Assembly (NCBI GenBank): GCA_013397075.1
Contig: VWZS01008191.1
Span: forward strand, 396,250-460,249
DNA length: 64,000 nt
From: Rhabdornis inornatus
Taxonomy: Eukaryota; Chordata; Aves; Passeriformes; Rhabdornithidae
Direction: 5' to 3'
The position numbers and the translations under genes were made by a program. The notes under the pieces are model-generated. The model worked only from the letters and a program-made list of their open reading frames with translations, searched no databases and was not told the DNA's origin. Shown in pieces: positions 23,194 to 35,672 of this stretch (within the stretch, counting starts at the first letter, position 1; each line of letters starts with the position of its first letter).

Positions 23194-23802
23194 TGTTGGA
23201 ACCCAGGAGCCTGGGAGTTTTAAACTTTCTGTGCTTTCTGACACTGATCCCCAGGGCAACATTGCTTTTGACTCGAGGCCTTGGACAAGGCTTCCAAAAT
23301 TGAGTATAGTTAAAGTCATGAGTAGTGTAGTTAAAATAGAAGTGTGTGGTTTCACATGGTGAAGGGTATTAAATTTGAGGGTTTTATAATATAGTAACAG
23401 GTATGGGACAAGAGAAAGGATTTTGGGTGGTGTCTTCTTTCTGTCTTCTTCCTTCTTTGTGATTTCAGGCAGTAGTTTCTGGTTGGACAGTCAGTGCTGC
23501 ATTGCGGGTCACAGGAGTTTGGTTATTGGGTTAAAAGTATAAATAATATAGGTGTTAATTCTCTATTGGACTGTTTGGCTTTAAAAGACCTTGTAACTAG
23601 TTCAATTCATCTCCATTTTGCTCGCTTTTAGCTGGTAGCTAGAAGTGTTACAAAACTCTCACTACTTTAAATAATATTTAATAAACAACCAAGTCTGAAC
23701 ACGAGAAATTAATCTCCTTCATATTTTTAATCCTGACTCTGAGTGAAGACAGAAGAAAATGAAGACAAGCCACTGATTAGGTGGTGCAGCTAACCCTTTA
23801 CA
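23194..23802 (+). mobile_element. LTR (subfamily A), probably solo, nested in a CR1
   Basis: Starts TGTTGGAACCCAGGAGCCTG and ends near CCCTTTACA, about 609 bp. Inside are a TATA-like agtataaataatata (about 23537) and the poly(A) signal of the R region in atttaataaacaacc (about 23680). The flanks are GGGGAAC and GGGGAC, an imperfect target duplication. No retroviral gene lies next to it, so it is a solo LTR by inference. Confidence 0.8.
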
Positions 23803-24010
23803 GGGGACATTTCTTCCCTGAAAGGCTGGTCAGGCACTGGAAGGAGCTGCCCAGGGAGGAGCTGGAATCAGGATCCCTGGAAGTGTTCAAAAGCTGTGTG
23901 GATGTGGCACCTGGGACAGGGTTTGGTGGTGGGCACAGCAGTGCTGGCTTAAGGCTGGACCTTAGAAATCTTCTCCAGCCTCTCTGGTTCTGTGATTCCA
24001 TGATTGCAAT
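23803..24010 (+). mobile_element. CR1 copy, 3' part, resumed after the LTR
   Basis: Continues the interrupted element with catttcttccctgaaaggct and ggtcaggcactggaaggagc, to the tail tctggttctgtgattccatg. Position in the consensus follows directly from the piece ending at 23193. Confidence 0.87.
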
Positions 24011-24180
24011 TGGCAGGTCCAGGCTGGATGTTGGATATAAATTCCACCAGGAGGCAAGTGAAGCTCTGGAACAGCTCCATGGGTTTCTCCATGCCCAGAC
24101 TGACCCACCTTGGCTGGGCAGAGCCACAGCTGATGTCAGGGCTGCTGTCAGTCCTGCCTCGAGCCAAAGCTTGCACTTGA

Positions 24181-24315
24181 TGTCCCTTCCAGGCACCATC
24201 TCTGTGATTTAATGTCCCTTCCAACCACATCCCTGTGGTTTTACAAACCTGTGGCACCCTGTGATTTAATGTCCCTTCCCACCAGCATCTCTGGGACTTC
24301 ACTATCCTGTGATTG
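24181..24315 (+). repeat. Repeated CR1-tail-like units
   Basis: Variants of gtgatttaatgtcccttcc occur near 24206 and 24261, with related but shorter pieces at 24180 and 24310. The spacing is about 55 bp. It appears to be a short duplication of CR1 3' tail sequence. Confidence 0.55.
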
Positions 24316-24717
24316 AAGGTTCTGGGAGTTGCTCAGCTACTCCACAGCACTCAGGTCCTAAATTAGCACAGCATTGAAAGAATCCCCACCAACAACCCTC
24401 AATCAAACTTTTTTTCCCTGAAGGCTCTCTTGATAGAAATTGAACATCAAGAGAATTTAGAAAAACCTTTATTTTCCCCCTGTTATCAGGAATCCGACTC
24501 AATAAACTTTCAATTTACGAGTTTCTAATAGGTTTATGGGAGAGTTGCAATAACCTGACGCCACCAGTGCCTTCCCAAGCAGGAAGGAAATGTGCTGGGG
24601 ATAGAAATGTGGTGGTCTTCCCATATCTTAAGGTAATTAACTTCTTTCTGATGATTGAGACACACCAGCATCCAAAAAAGACCTAAAAATATTGTTTACT
24701 GCAGATTTACATGACTG

Positions 24718-24868
24718 TATCTCCCCATTCCTGGAAATGTCCAAGGCCAGGTTGGACAGGATATTCTTGGATAGTGGAAGGTGTCCCTGCCCATGGCAGG
24801 GGATTGGAATCAAATTAACATTAAGGTCCCGTCCAACCCAAACCATTCCAGGATTTCTGGTGTTTCAG
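24718..24868 (+). mobile_element. CR1 3' tail
   Basis: From tcctggaaatgtccaaggcc through gtccctgcccatggcagggg to accattccaggatttctgg. Confidence 0.88.
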
Positions 24869-26039
24869 TCACAAACAGAAAAAATCCAACCTTGTCTTTA
24901 AGAAAAACAAACTTGAAATGCTGCAATTTTCATTCGAGCTGATACTTCGCTGTCAGCCTCAATCTCGATAAAAGCCAAAAAGAGAACATCCTGAAAATGA
25001 AATATTTTGTTCAACTCAAGACAAGTTTTTGTCCAGAAAAGCCTAGAAACAGCAACAGTGGGCTCTGATCAAAGAGTTCAATGACATAAAGTTTTAAAGG
25101 CAGGGTGTAACTGTTCTCAGCCCTTGTTCTGACAGTCTTGAGTCATTAAAATTCACTGCTCACTTTTGTGGAGACCCCATTGCCTTTTAAGACCGACTTA
25201 AAAATTTAAGCGCTTAATAAATTAATGATTGCAAATTAAGTCATCCTTTGGTGCCTGGTCAGCTGTGTAGTCCCCAAATCCATTGATGTACTGAGGAATT
25301 ATGGGCTTCAGTTGGTTAATTATGGCACCTCCTGCTGTTTTAGGCACACTTGGGGATGTGGGCAAGAAAGGAAAAGGGCTTTGAGAATATTTTTTATTTT
25401 TGAGGTTATTAAGCAGCTCTTCCCCCTGGATGGGATCTCTCCATCCATCACTGTTTGGGAGGAATATCAATCCTTTTTATAGCAATGAGCATATTCAATA
25501 ATGCAAAAGGTCATGGTGTGGAGGTGTCTCCAGTGAGTGATGGGCTTTGCCTTTTCAAACCTGCACAGCCCCACTGCAGTTTGGGCACCTCCTGCACACC
25601 CACCTCCCTCAGCATGGTCAAAAAAAAAACCCCATCCCTCAGTGTGGTGCTTGGTAAAGGTTTCTTGAAATTTTTACCTGCCAAAACCTGGGCAGAAATC
25701 TCCTCTCCCAAATAAATTAATAAAAAACTATTTTAAAAATAGCAAACTGACTGAATTATTTTCTATATGTTTTCAGTGTGAAAAAATATATTAAAAAAGG
25801 GAAAAAATAGTCTAAAATTTTATTCTAAATTTTTTTTCTTCTAGTTTCTAATAATAAATTTTCTCTTTATACCATTTAAAATTAAGCCTATTTTACCTTC
25901 CTCCTAATCCTATCTCACAACAAAAAAAAATTCAGATTAGTAATCCAAAACCACTACACTCAGGATGGTCAGAAAACCCCTGGTGTGAGGAGGAAAACTC
26001 CCTTCCCACTGAATCCACTCTGCTCACATGGAGAATTGA
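24869..26039. other. Intergenic, no gene seen
   Basis: Mostly AT-rich, strongest at 25720-25870. No repeat family recognised. Confidence 0.6.
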
Positions 26040-26205
26040 ATTCCCAGAGAAGCTGTGTGTGCCCCTGGATCCTTGGAAGTGTCTAAGGCCAGGTTGGAGC
26101 AGCCTGGGATAGTGAGAAGTGTCCCTGCCCATGGCAGGAGGTTGGAACTGGGAGATTTTTAAGATCTCTTCCATTCCAGCCCATTCTGGGATTCAATGAT
26201 TTTGT
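26040..26205 (+). mobile_element. CR1 3' fragment
   Basis: Begins at ttcccagagaagctgtgtgt. It has lost about 10 bp after the ggttgg of the consensus and ends at ctgggattcaatgat. Confidence 0.88.
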
Positions 26206-27814
26206 TGTGGTGTGATGGGTGCAGAGATTTACACGCAACTAAAAGAGCAAAGAGGCTCTGAGAGCAACTTCTGAGGTGGCTCTGAAGGGCTCAATAAAAA
26301 GAATGGCAGCTGTTGAAGCAAAAATCAGAGGGTTAAGAGCTTAGCTGAAGGATAGAAGCTATGCATCCAATGATTGGAGTAGAAGCAATGTAGGAAGTGG
26401 CTGAGCCAGGAGAGCTAAGAAAATAAATCTTAAATAAATCTTGACTTTGTTGTTTCAGGATGGATGGATGGGATCACTGTGACCTCTGATATTCCATGAG
26501 GTTACAAACAGAGGGAAAAGGGCACACCAGGCAAGTCCCAAAGGTTTTCCTTGGGCTGTGGATGCTGAATGCAGGAGTGCAAACCATTGCTGCCAAGGAT
26601 CAGTGAGCCCTGCTGGTGACAGTGTTTGAGAGCTCAGTAAAATCAGGAGAAAAAGGAAAAGTGCAGGTCCCTGCTGGCTTTTGGCTGGGGGGAGACTTGG
26701 TCACTGCTTACAACACCAAAAGAGAAATGAGGGTATAAATGTGGGAAAGATGGAAGGGAAGGTGAAGCCTGAGGAACTCCAAAAGAGGAGCTGGAGTCAG
26801 GTTAGGAGATCCTGACGTGTTGGGGGATAAATGTGGGGATATCAGGGCATACTGAGGGACCTGAGCTGCAGGAATGATTCCAGAGCACCTCTGAGAATTC
26901 ACCTCCTTTCTTTAATTTGATTTTCAGACAGATTTCTAAAATCCATCCAACTGATCCCAGCTTGCAGCATAACTCAGATTGACAATGTTTTTCCAATTGG
27001 AAAACTCCAAAGGTTCCTATTTTGGAGTGAGCATCTCAGGGATCATTCTCTGGTGCAGAATTCCATGAACCAGAGGGGTTGTGAGGCTCTGACACAGCTG
27101 TGGAGCTGAAGGGACCTGGGTTCAATTCCTGCTCTCCAGGAATTGACTCCAGGCAGCTTGAGGGCTGTGCAGGGTCATCAGAAATCAGGTTTTATGGCCA
27201 GCCAGTGTTTCTGAGCTCAAGGCAGTGAATGGGAGCATCTGTTCTCCAGGATCAAATTCCCTTGGGATCCATAGATCCCACAGCAGCATGAAGCTCTTGT
27301 CATCCACACTCAGGATATGGGGATTTCTCACTTTCTCTGTGCCTCATTTCCTCCTGCATCAAACAGCTGCAGAACCTTTGGGTTGAACTGTTCTCTTCCA
27401 AAGAAAAATTCAGTGGGAAAATGCCTATTTTGATGAAATTCCACTCGAAATGACCAGACAGCATTTTGAAACTTCCAGTGAAAGGAAAGTGAAAGTTTTC
27501 ATACAACTTTTCCCTTCATTCCTCTGGGAACAATTAAACAGCCCTCAGTAGAATTTATTAAAAAAACCCAATAAACAACCCACCTCAGTTTGGTGGTGGT
27601 TTTNGGAGATGGGCAGAGTTGCAACGCCCAAATGCCTGGGGGCAAAATCCACAGCTGGTGTGGCAGCAGATGTGGTGGTTCAGCCTCTTCCCAGGGGAGC
27701 ATCCAGTTGTTCCTGCCATAAAATCAACTTTACACAGGCAGGGAGTGATAGGACAAGGAGAGAGAGTTTTAAACTAAAAGAGAAAGGGTTTGGATGAGAT
27801 GTTTGGCTGAAATT
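26206..27814. other. Intergenic, no gene seen
   Basis: Two short MIR-like phrases (gacctgggttcaattcctgc near 27115 and ctctgtgcctcatttcctcc near 27335) are too weak to call as an element. Confidence 0.55.
27604..27604. other. Single undetermined base (N)
   Basis: An isolated N in ggttttnggagat. It interrupts one spurious reverse frame only. Confidence 0.95.
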
Positions 27815-28012
27815 CTTTACTTAGAGAGTAGTGAAGCATTGGAAAAAGTTGCTCAGAGAAGCTGTGGCTGCCCCTGGATCCCTGGAAATGTCCAAGGCCA
27901 GGCTGGACAGGGCTTGGAACAGCCTGGGATAGTGGGAGGTGTCCCTGTCCATGGTTGATCTTGAAGGTCCCTCCCAACCCAAACCATCCTGTGATTCCAT
28001 GATTCCCTGAAT
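27815..28012 (+). mobile_element. CR1 3' fragment
   Basis: Begins near attctttacttagagagtag and ends with tgattccatgattcc. The usual ggcagggg segment is shortened to ccatggttgatc. Confidence 0.88.
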
Positions 28013-28789
28013 TTGTCATTCTAGCAGTATCAAACTGGTTCAGATCCACTGGAGGGAATTCTTCCCATAGCTAATCCTGATTTTCAGCAGGTTGGGACTT
28101 AGGTGATCTCCCTTAACCCATGAGAATCAAGTTAAACTGGAATTTCTCATAATTTCTCCTCTCCCTTTTTATTGTTTCATATAAAATGTTGCTGGGCTGC
28201 ATTTCCCTCAGCACCCCCCCAGCAGAGGAGTAATTACATTTATTGGAAATGCTTCCTGATCACATATTCATTTACCAGCTGCTAAAGGAAAATGAGCTGG
28301 GCAAAGTGCCACTGGAGACTTGGATTCACAAGCTGGGGAAAGCAAATGAAAGAACTGCTCAGTGTGCATTTGCTTTCCCTCTCCAGCTATTCATTATCCT
28401 CCTGTTCAGCTGATTTAGGAAGTTAAAAGGCAGTCAGGATGGCAGCATGTGATACTTTTCAGCACTAGCACAGCTTCAGGGTTGCCAGATTTACCTTTAG
28501 CTGGACTGTAAAGGGCACTAAAAATATTCCAACTTTACATCTTAAATATGATGTAATAAATAAAACCAGAGCCACTATATTCTTATTTCTTGTTTGCTCT
28601 CAGTCGCTCTCATTGGTGTTGTCATTGACCCATTTTAATTCTTCCTGCCCTTCTTCTCCCCCCCTCTATCCCTGTATCTCTTTTCTGTTTTCTGGACCCC
28701 AGAATCAGCATGAGAAACAACCAGTTCCAAAACACCACCTGCAGAAACCCCCCAGAGGTCACAGAGACACCTCTGACACCTCCAAACCC

Positions 28790-28952
28790 ACCATGGAATG
28801 GGTTGGGTTGGAAGGGAATTTAAAGATAATTTAGTTCCAACCCCCTGCCATGGGCAGGGACACCTTGCACTATCCCAGGGTGCTCCAAGCCCTGTCCAGC
28901 CTGGCCTTGGACACTGCCACGGACCCAGGGGCAGCCACAGCTTCTGAACCAA
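28790..28952 (-). mobile_element. CR1 3' fragment, antisense
   Basis: Runs from ccatggaatgggttgggttg to cagccacagcttctgaacca. The terminal octamer repeat is lost. Confidence 0.88.
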
Positions 28953-30277
28953 ATTCCAAGCTTACCTGTAGGTATTCATAAGAAATATATCAGTACAAGA
29001 TTGCCCAAATCCACCAAGTCCTGGACAAAGAGAGAGATTTCATTCCAAGTACTGCCAGAGAGCCCAGGATGGTGAAAATCTATCCACAATGAGCAAAATA
29101 CTCAAAATATCACAGTCAGAAACCCTCCAGTGCCCAGCTGAGAATATTTTCACAGGCTTCACCCTTTTGTGTCTGCTCAGTCATGTTCACCACCTGGAAA
29201 AGATCAAAAAAATCTGTTGGAACATGAGCCTTTCCAGTCAAATAGATCAACCTACTGCATGTGGAAAATCGATGGGCATTGATTTTATGGTATATTACAT
29301 TGCCCTCTCCCCATGCTGCACTCATTCCCTCCAGGAAATGGCAGGCAATAAATGATTAATTAATTAATTTGATTCCCACTGTTTCCCCATCCCATTGTTT
29401 TGTGTCTCAGGAGGTCTGATAAGCTTTTAGCCCTACCTGAGTTCTGCAGGTGTGAACTCTGCTACTTGCAAGCTGCCTGAATGTCTGGTATTATTATATT
29501 TGGGGTATTTGCCTCTCATTTTATATTTGCCTTCAGTATTTATGGTTTTATTTCAGCCTGAAGGTTTGAACTCACCCTCTTTGGCCTTATTTAACACATG
29601 AAGGGAGGGAACTGGTTAAAAACCTGGTCTAGTGGAATGTGTCCCTGCCCAAGGCAGGGGATTAGAACTGGGTGGGCTTTAAGGTCCCTTCCATCCCAAA
29701 CCATCCCATAATTCTGTGATATCTCTAAAGAACATGGGAGAGTTCTCTGATTTTCAATTTAAAAGTTACTTGATAGTCTTTTCGTCATTTTGCACCTCGG
29801 GTTCTCTTTGACAGTGTGGATGTTTTGTGGTTTTTATCCAGAAATTTAGACAAAACCTGTCAGTCTGAGGACGGGTTACAAAACTCCTAAAATTCAGAGT
29901 GTGTTGTACGCATCCTAGACAAGCAGACACTGGGACTGGCATGAAAAAGGCTCGAATTACTTGAAGAGAGCTTAGCATAATTGCTGGTTTTCTTCTGCAA
30001 ATAGATTTTTACAAAGCACACAAAAGCTTAAAGAGAAAGGATTTGTGGCACAAGTGGTGTGATAAACATCTGAATATCAATGTGGTTCTGGTGAAGAGCC
30101 CTGTAAATGTGTGTCTTTGAATGTTTGTGTTCCTCAGGTTGTGCACAGGGACATTCAGGTGTCTGAATATCCATGGCTGGTGATGTTTGAGGTCTCCTGT
30201 TTGGCCTCAGGAGGTTTGGGTCTCCTGTTTTTGTGTTCCAATCCTGTGTGGACATGCCAGGTGTCCCAACACTGAAA
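28953..30277. other. Intergenic, no gene seen apart from one CR1 tail
   Basis: The sequence is ordinary, with an ATTAATTAATTAATTT stretch near 29354. Confidence 0.55.
29618..29722 (+). mobile_element. CR1 3' tail, short
   Basis: Contains ctagtggaatgtgtccctgc and aaggtcccttccatcccaaa, ending in cataattctgtgat. Confidence 0.85.
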
Positions 30278-30470
30278 CATAGAATCACAGCATCCCAGAA
30301 TGGCCTGGGGTTGAAGGGACCTTAATATAATTATGTTTAATTTAATAAACATCATCCAGTGCCACCCCCTTCCATGGGCAGGGACACCTTCCACTGTCCC
30401 AGGTGCTCCAGCCTGGCCTTGGACACTTCCAAGGATGAGGCAGCCACAGCTCCCCTGTGCAACCTCAGGC
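30278..30470 (-). mobile_element. CR1 3' fragment with a small AT-rich insertion
   Basis: Antisense tail agaatcacagcatcccagaa. About 25 bp of AT-rich sequence (around 30325-30350) interrupt the usual ccttaaagatcatcc stretch. Then cagtgccacccccttccatg resumes the consensus. Confidence 0.87.
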
Positions 30471-31097
30471 CTTGTATTGACCTCATCCTTTTATGTTCAT
30501 CTACAAATGTGATTTATTTCTTGAATCACCACATGCAATAAAGCAGAGTGTCCCTCAGAACACAGAGCTGCCTTTCTCCCAGCATGCAGACATCAGTGAG
30601 CATCCACACAGCTGCTGGGGTTGATAATGGGGTTAATCCAAGCTCCTCTTGGATATACTGGATGGCTCTGCTTCAATCAAGTGCTTTCCTATTTTATCCA
30701 GATTTCTTGGTCTAGGCTGCCACAGTGGTGTAAAGCCAGTCCAGCTCAGCTGTGCCTTGTACTCTGGAAGTGAAGTTATTCCTTTATTTCTCTATTTCCC
30801 ATTGCTTCATTTTGTGCTTACCTTTAATTTATTTGGGGTAAATTTACCTTTTTATAAGTCCAGTCACTAGAGGCAGCTGCAACCCTGCTTTGAATGGGAG
30901 TGACAGTGGAGTCATTCCAAGGAATGCAACCTCAGCTGGCTAATTCTCCTTATATTCTTACACAATCTCAAGGTTTTGAAGCTTTAGGAAAACCACAGAT
31001 GCCACAAGACTGACACATATTCCTGAGCTGGCAGCAGGGTGAACGAGGTAAATATTTTGTGATGATGTAAATCTTTGTGTTTGCACTGGGAGCTGCT

Positions 31098-31172
31098 CTG
31101 AGGTTGGAAAGAACCTCTGGAGCCACCAGGTCCAACCCCACCTAACTCAGGCTGCCCATTCCCCCTTCAACA
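31098..31172 (-). mobile_element. Short CR1 remnant
   Basis: Recognised by gaggttggaaagaacctctg and ccaggtccaacccc only. Confidence 0.6.
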
Positions 31173-32064
31173 AGCTGAATTCTCTTCTGAAGCACAATTT
31201 TGCCCCTAGAGCGTGGCTGAATCCTTTAGGAAGAGTGATGAAAGCCATTTATCTCCTCAGAGGGAGGTTGGCCAAGAGCCCTCCTGCATTATCCCTCACA
31301 CGAGGAGTTTGTTCTGAGGTGAGTTATGCCTGGGATCGTTTTAAAAGACTGCAAATGGGCTGCAGGGAGCAAAGCAGACAGTCAGGGTGTAATGAAGCAC
31401 CTTCCATCCCAAAATTGTATTCAGCCTCAAGGATCCCTCTCATCCATTAAGTATTGATTTGAGGGGAGAACACAAAACAAAGCTGCCAGCTGGCCCTGAT
31501 CTGTAAATCCAGAGCAGCTCCTTGGGAACAGATGAAATCCCATCGATCCAGAAATGCTGCAATTAAATGAGATAATGGACCAGGGCTTGGGGGAGGGAAC
31601 TGAGTGACAGTGATGGGATCAGCCTGGCCAGGTGGCAGAAGAGGTGAACTCAACAACTTCGAGGTGGGTGGACCATGAGGGCGTTTGGGCAGGTATTTTG
31701 GGGTGTGTTTGTTTGCTGTGTGTATCCCCTGGGTGTGCCCAGGACCCCGGCGTGGGGGGGTTAATTTTTTAGCAGTGACATGAGCTGGTCTGGAAAAACT
31801 TTCCATCATGGTAAAACAGAAAACTCTTCAGATTTCAAAATACAAGAGCCAAAGGTTGAGCTCAGGTGCCAAAGGCTGGATCATGCTCACTTCTAAATTG
31901 CTTGTTTAACCTCCAGATGCACCTACCCAAGAATGAGGAATGGTGGCCAAAAGTTCAGGGACTGACTCTCCCCCTCCACTCCACTCTCATGAGCCCCCAG
32001 CTGCAGTGCTGCAGGTCTGGGGTCCCAACATCAGGATGTGGAGCTGCTGCAGTGATCCAAAAAA

Positions 32065-32360
32065 AGCCACAGAGATGCTCCAAGGGCTGGAACCCCTCTA
32101 CTCTGGAGCCAGGCTGGGGGAGCTGAACGAGTTCACCGTGGTTGTTCAGGGTTAAGAGAGAGCTGAGGGGATTTTATTGTCTTTGAGAAAGGGAAGGGAA
32201 TAAACTCTTTCCCATCTCCAAAGGGAAAAGTACAGAAATTGTAGCTTAATGCTACAACAGGGGATTTTTAGTTAAATTTTAGGAAAAGCTTCCTCGTGGT
32301 GAGGCTGGTTCAAAATCTGGAGGGATTTGGGAGAAGTGTAACTGTCCCTGGAGGAAGGAA
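32065..32360 (+). mobile_element. Degenerate CR1 fragment
   Basis: aaggctccaa-like sequence gatgctccaagggctggaac and ctctggagccaggctggggg are followed after a gap by ttagttaaattttaggaaaa at 32270. The usual 3' tail is absent. Confidence 0.65.
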
Positions 32361-33698
32361 ACCTAGAAAAACATTATCACAGCCATTAAGTATCACCAGG
32401 GTGGTTTAGGCAGAACTAACAGCTGATTTCAGTACCTATTCAATCATTCTTCCATGGAAAAAGCAGGGACAGGAGCAGAGACAAAACTCTGTTTCTGAGA
32501 GGTGTGGGAAAGAAGATGAACTTTAAAAATCTCAGGGGATACGGGATTGGTTCCTTGCCCTGCTGCAGAATTCCTGGGTTTCCTCCACAGTTTGTTTAGC
32601 CTTTCCCTGCCTTGATTTCCTGCCCATGGGAATGGTTTGGCAGTCAGGAGGAGCTGCCAGAGGAGCTCAGCACAGGGACAGGAGGATCTAAGGATGCCAA
32701 GGTACAGGACAGTGATATTGTGAGCTTGCTCATGCTGTCCCAGAAGAATATGAAGTCTCCTTTTCCATCCTGAAAAAAAGTTTGGGTCTGGCACTGAATG
32801 CTTGAGACTTGGAGAAAAGAGTTGAAAAAACACCTTTCTCTGTCTGAACAACCCCAGCATTCTCAACAGAGAAAAAATTAATAAAATAAATAAACTAATA
32901 AAATAAAAGAATAAAATCAGTATTTTTTAAAATTAATTTTTACCTAACATGTAAAAATTAAGTTTCAAATCTAAATCTGCCACCCAGGACTCCTTTTATA
33001 GGAGAAAAAAAAAGACACCAGTGGCACAGAATTCAGCTCCCTGATCCTGCAGATTTCAGGTGTGATTCAATTCCTACACACAGCTGCCAAATTCCATTTG
33101 GGATGGCATCCAAGACATATTTATGGGACTGGCAGGTGTCACAGAGGATTTATAAGGGACCAGCATCCTCCTGAAAAGGCAGCTGGAGGCCAGGAGGGAT
33201 ATCTGGGGGGTCCAGAACAGATTTAGGAAGGCAGGGCCTGCCCTAGGATGGCAGTTTCTCTTTTGGGAGGGCTCAGCATTGTGTGCTCCAGGTGTAAGCC
33301 TGGCTTAGCTGGGGGTGCACCGGGACTCCCTAAGCTGGACTGAGGATCCCAGTGGCACTGGGGACACCAGGAGCTGCCACATCCAATCCTCACCTCATCC
33401 ATCACTTTTCCTCACCCCCAGCCTGGCTGGTTGGGATATGCTGCACTCCAGCCCCTGTGGCCCAGCAGTCCTTTGGGGAGCTTTGCAGGCAGCTAAAAAC
33501 AAAAACAATCTAGAAAAAGGCTCAAATTATGCCAGGGGCTCCACCACCCCATGCAAAATTTGGTGAGAGGAGGTGTCAATTCACACTTGGACACTGCAGA
33601 GATGAGCTAAAGGGTAGTGGGAGTTGAGGTGGCTGAAATTTGTGTGCATTAGCAAACAGAAGGTGGTGGTTTGCCTTTTTATTTTCCTGCTGGTTGTG

Positions 33699-34281
33699 TG
33701 TTGGAAGCCCTGAAACTGAGGGTTTTAGATTTTCTGTGCTGACAGGCACTGACCCTCAAGAAAACACAGCTTTTGACCTGAGGTCTTGGAGAAAACTTCC
33801 AAAATTGAATGATAGAACTAGAATCACTGGTGTGTAGTTTGAATAGAAGTGTGTAATATATGGTGGAAAATTTAGAATTTAAAGTTTTAGAATATATCAA
33901 TATATAAAAAGCAAGATGGAGGTTTTAGGGCAGAGGTTTCTTCCTTCTTCACTTTCTTCTTCATAGGTTTAAGTGGTACTTTTGTAATTAGAAAGAAAAT
34001 TCCTCATTGCAGGTCACTGGTGTTTGGTTATTGGGTTAAGAGTAAAAATAATTTAGGTGTCCATTCTTAATTAGACAGTTTGGACTTAACAAACCTTGGA
34101 GAGAGAGAAATACATTGCCATTTTTATCTTGTTGACTAGAAGTGCTGTAAAACTCACTGTAATATAAATAAGAATTAATAAACACCTGAGTCTGAACATG
34201 AAATTCTGTCTCTTGAGCTTTTAATCCCAACTCTGGCAAAAGAGAAAAAAGGAGATAAAACACGATAGTTATGTCTGTACA
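33699..34281 (+). mobile_element. LTR (subfamily B)
   Basis: Starts TGTTGGAAGCCCTGAAACTG and shares ttttgacctgaggtcttgga and agtttgaatagaagtgtgta with the other LTRs. The subfamily marker is ctgtgctgacaggcactgac. A polyadenylation signal lies in agaattaataaacacctgag (about 34170). The right edge (near 34281) is uncertain and I find no clear target duplication. Confidence 0.72.
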
Positions 34282-34368
34282 AAGGGGATGTCAAAGGTCT
34301 CAGGGTGCTGGTGCCTTCTCCTCTCCCTGCTCTGTAGCAGCAGGGGAGCACTGGCACAGGTTTTATGC

Positions 34369-34977
34369 TGTTGGAACCCTAAAGCCTGGGAGTTTTGAGC
34401 TTTCTGTGCTTTCTGGCACTGACCCCCAGGAGAACACTGCTTTTGACCTGAGGCCTTGGAGAAGGCTTCCAAAACTGAGTAATTGAGTTAAAATCACTGG
34501 TGTGTAGTTTGAATAGAAGTGTGTGATTTCACATGGTGAAGGGTTTGGAATTTGGGATTTTAGAATATAGTAATGGGTATGGGACAAGATGGTTCTTGGG
34601 TGTTGTCTCTTCTTCCTTCTTGTTCCTTCTTCTTCATGATTTCAGGCAGTAGTTCTTGGTTGGATAGAAAATCCCATAGTGCAGATCACAGGTGTTTGAT
34701 TATTGGGTCAAAAGTATAAATAATATAGATGTTAGTTTTTAATTGGATAGTTAGGCTTTAAAAGACCTTGTAACTAGCTAGATTCACCTCCATTTTGTTG
34801 CATTTAGCTTGTTAGCTAGAAGTGTTGCAGAACTCTCTGTACTTTAGATAAAAATTAATAAACAACTGAGTCCAAACATGAAAATCCATCTCTTGTGCTT
34901 CTATCCTGATTCTGACTGAAGGCAAAGGAAAAGAGAAGACAAACACTAATATTTTGTGACCAAGGTGAATGTGGTGC
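34369..34977 (+). mobile_element. LTR (subfamily A)
   Basis: Starts TGTTGGAACCCTAAAGCCTG and is nearly identical to the copy at 61066 over the first 200 bp. A TATA-like agtataaataatatagatg (about 34709) and aattaataaacaactgagtc are present. It lies only about 90 bp after the subfamily B copy, in the same direction. The right edge is approximate. Confidence 0.76.
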
Positions 34978-35299
34978 TTGTTTTCTTCCTGTGTTCCTGC
35001 CAGGAGAGAAGCAAACACTCACATCAACCACGAGCCAGCATGGAAAACCTGCTCCTTCCCCTCCTGTCAAACACAGGCACTTGTCATTCCAGCTCCTGGT
35101 GAAAAGGCAGCCAGAACTGTGAAACTGGGTGTTAGGAGAAAGCAAATTTAACCCTGCTTGTGGGTGGTGGAGCAGACCCCTCTTCTTTAGCAAGCTTGAT
35201 ACGAAGTGCCATAAATAATTTTAGTGCATAAACAAGATAAGATTTCTCTTGCTGGAGATGTAGAGAGGTAGGAATAAAAGCAGGTGCCTTTCCCTGAAG

Positions 35300-35672
35300 T
35301 ATCACAGAATTATTAAGGTTGGAAAAGAACTACAAGAGCATGGATTCCAAGGTGTGACTGATCCCCTTTTGTCACCCTGCCCAGAGCACTGAGTGCCACC
35401 TCCAGCCCTTCCTTGGACACCTCCAGGGATGGGAACTCCAAACCTCCCTGGGCAGCTCCTGCGAGTGCCTGACCATTGTCTCAGTGCAAAATCTTCCCTA
35501 AAATCCAACCTAAACCTCCCCTGGTAGAGCTTGAGGCCATTTTCTCTCCTCCTGTCCCTGTTCCCTGGGAGCAGAGCCTGACTCCCACTCAGCTGTCCCC
35601 TCCTGTCAGGGAGTTTTGGAGTGAGAAGGTTCCCTCTGAACCTCTTTTTCTCCAGATTAAACACTCCCAGTG
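35300..35672 (-). mobile_element. CR1 fragment, antisense, about 370 bp
   Basis: One of the longer copies: tatcacagaattattaaggt, then ggacacctccagggatggga, gctgtcccctcctgtcaggg and tctttttctccagattaaac. The 182-codon reverse frame over it (35302-35850) is an artefact of the repeat. Confidence 0.9.

Larger units (their letters stand above)
30471..33698. other. Intergenic, no gene seen
   Basis: Contains two poor CR1 remnants (listed). An A/T-rich block at 32872-32960 is built of aataaa-like words. Confidence 0.55.
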
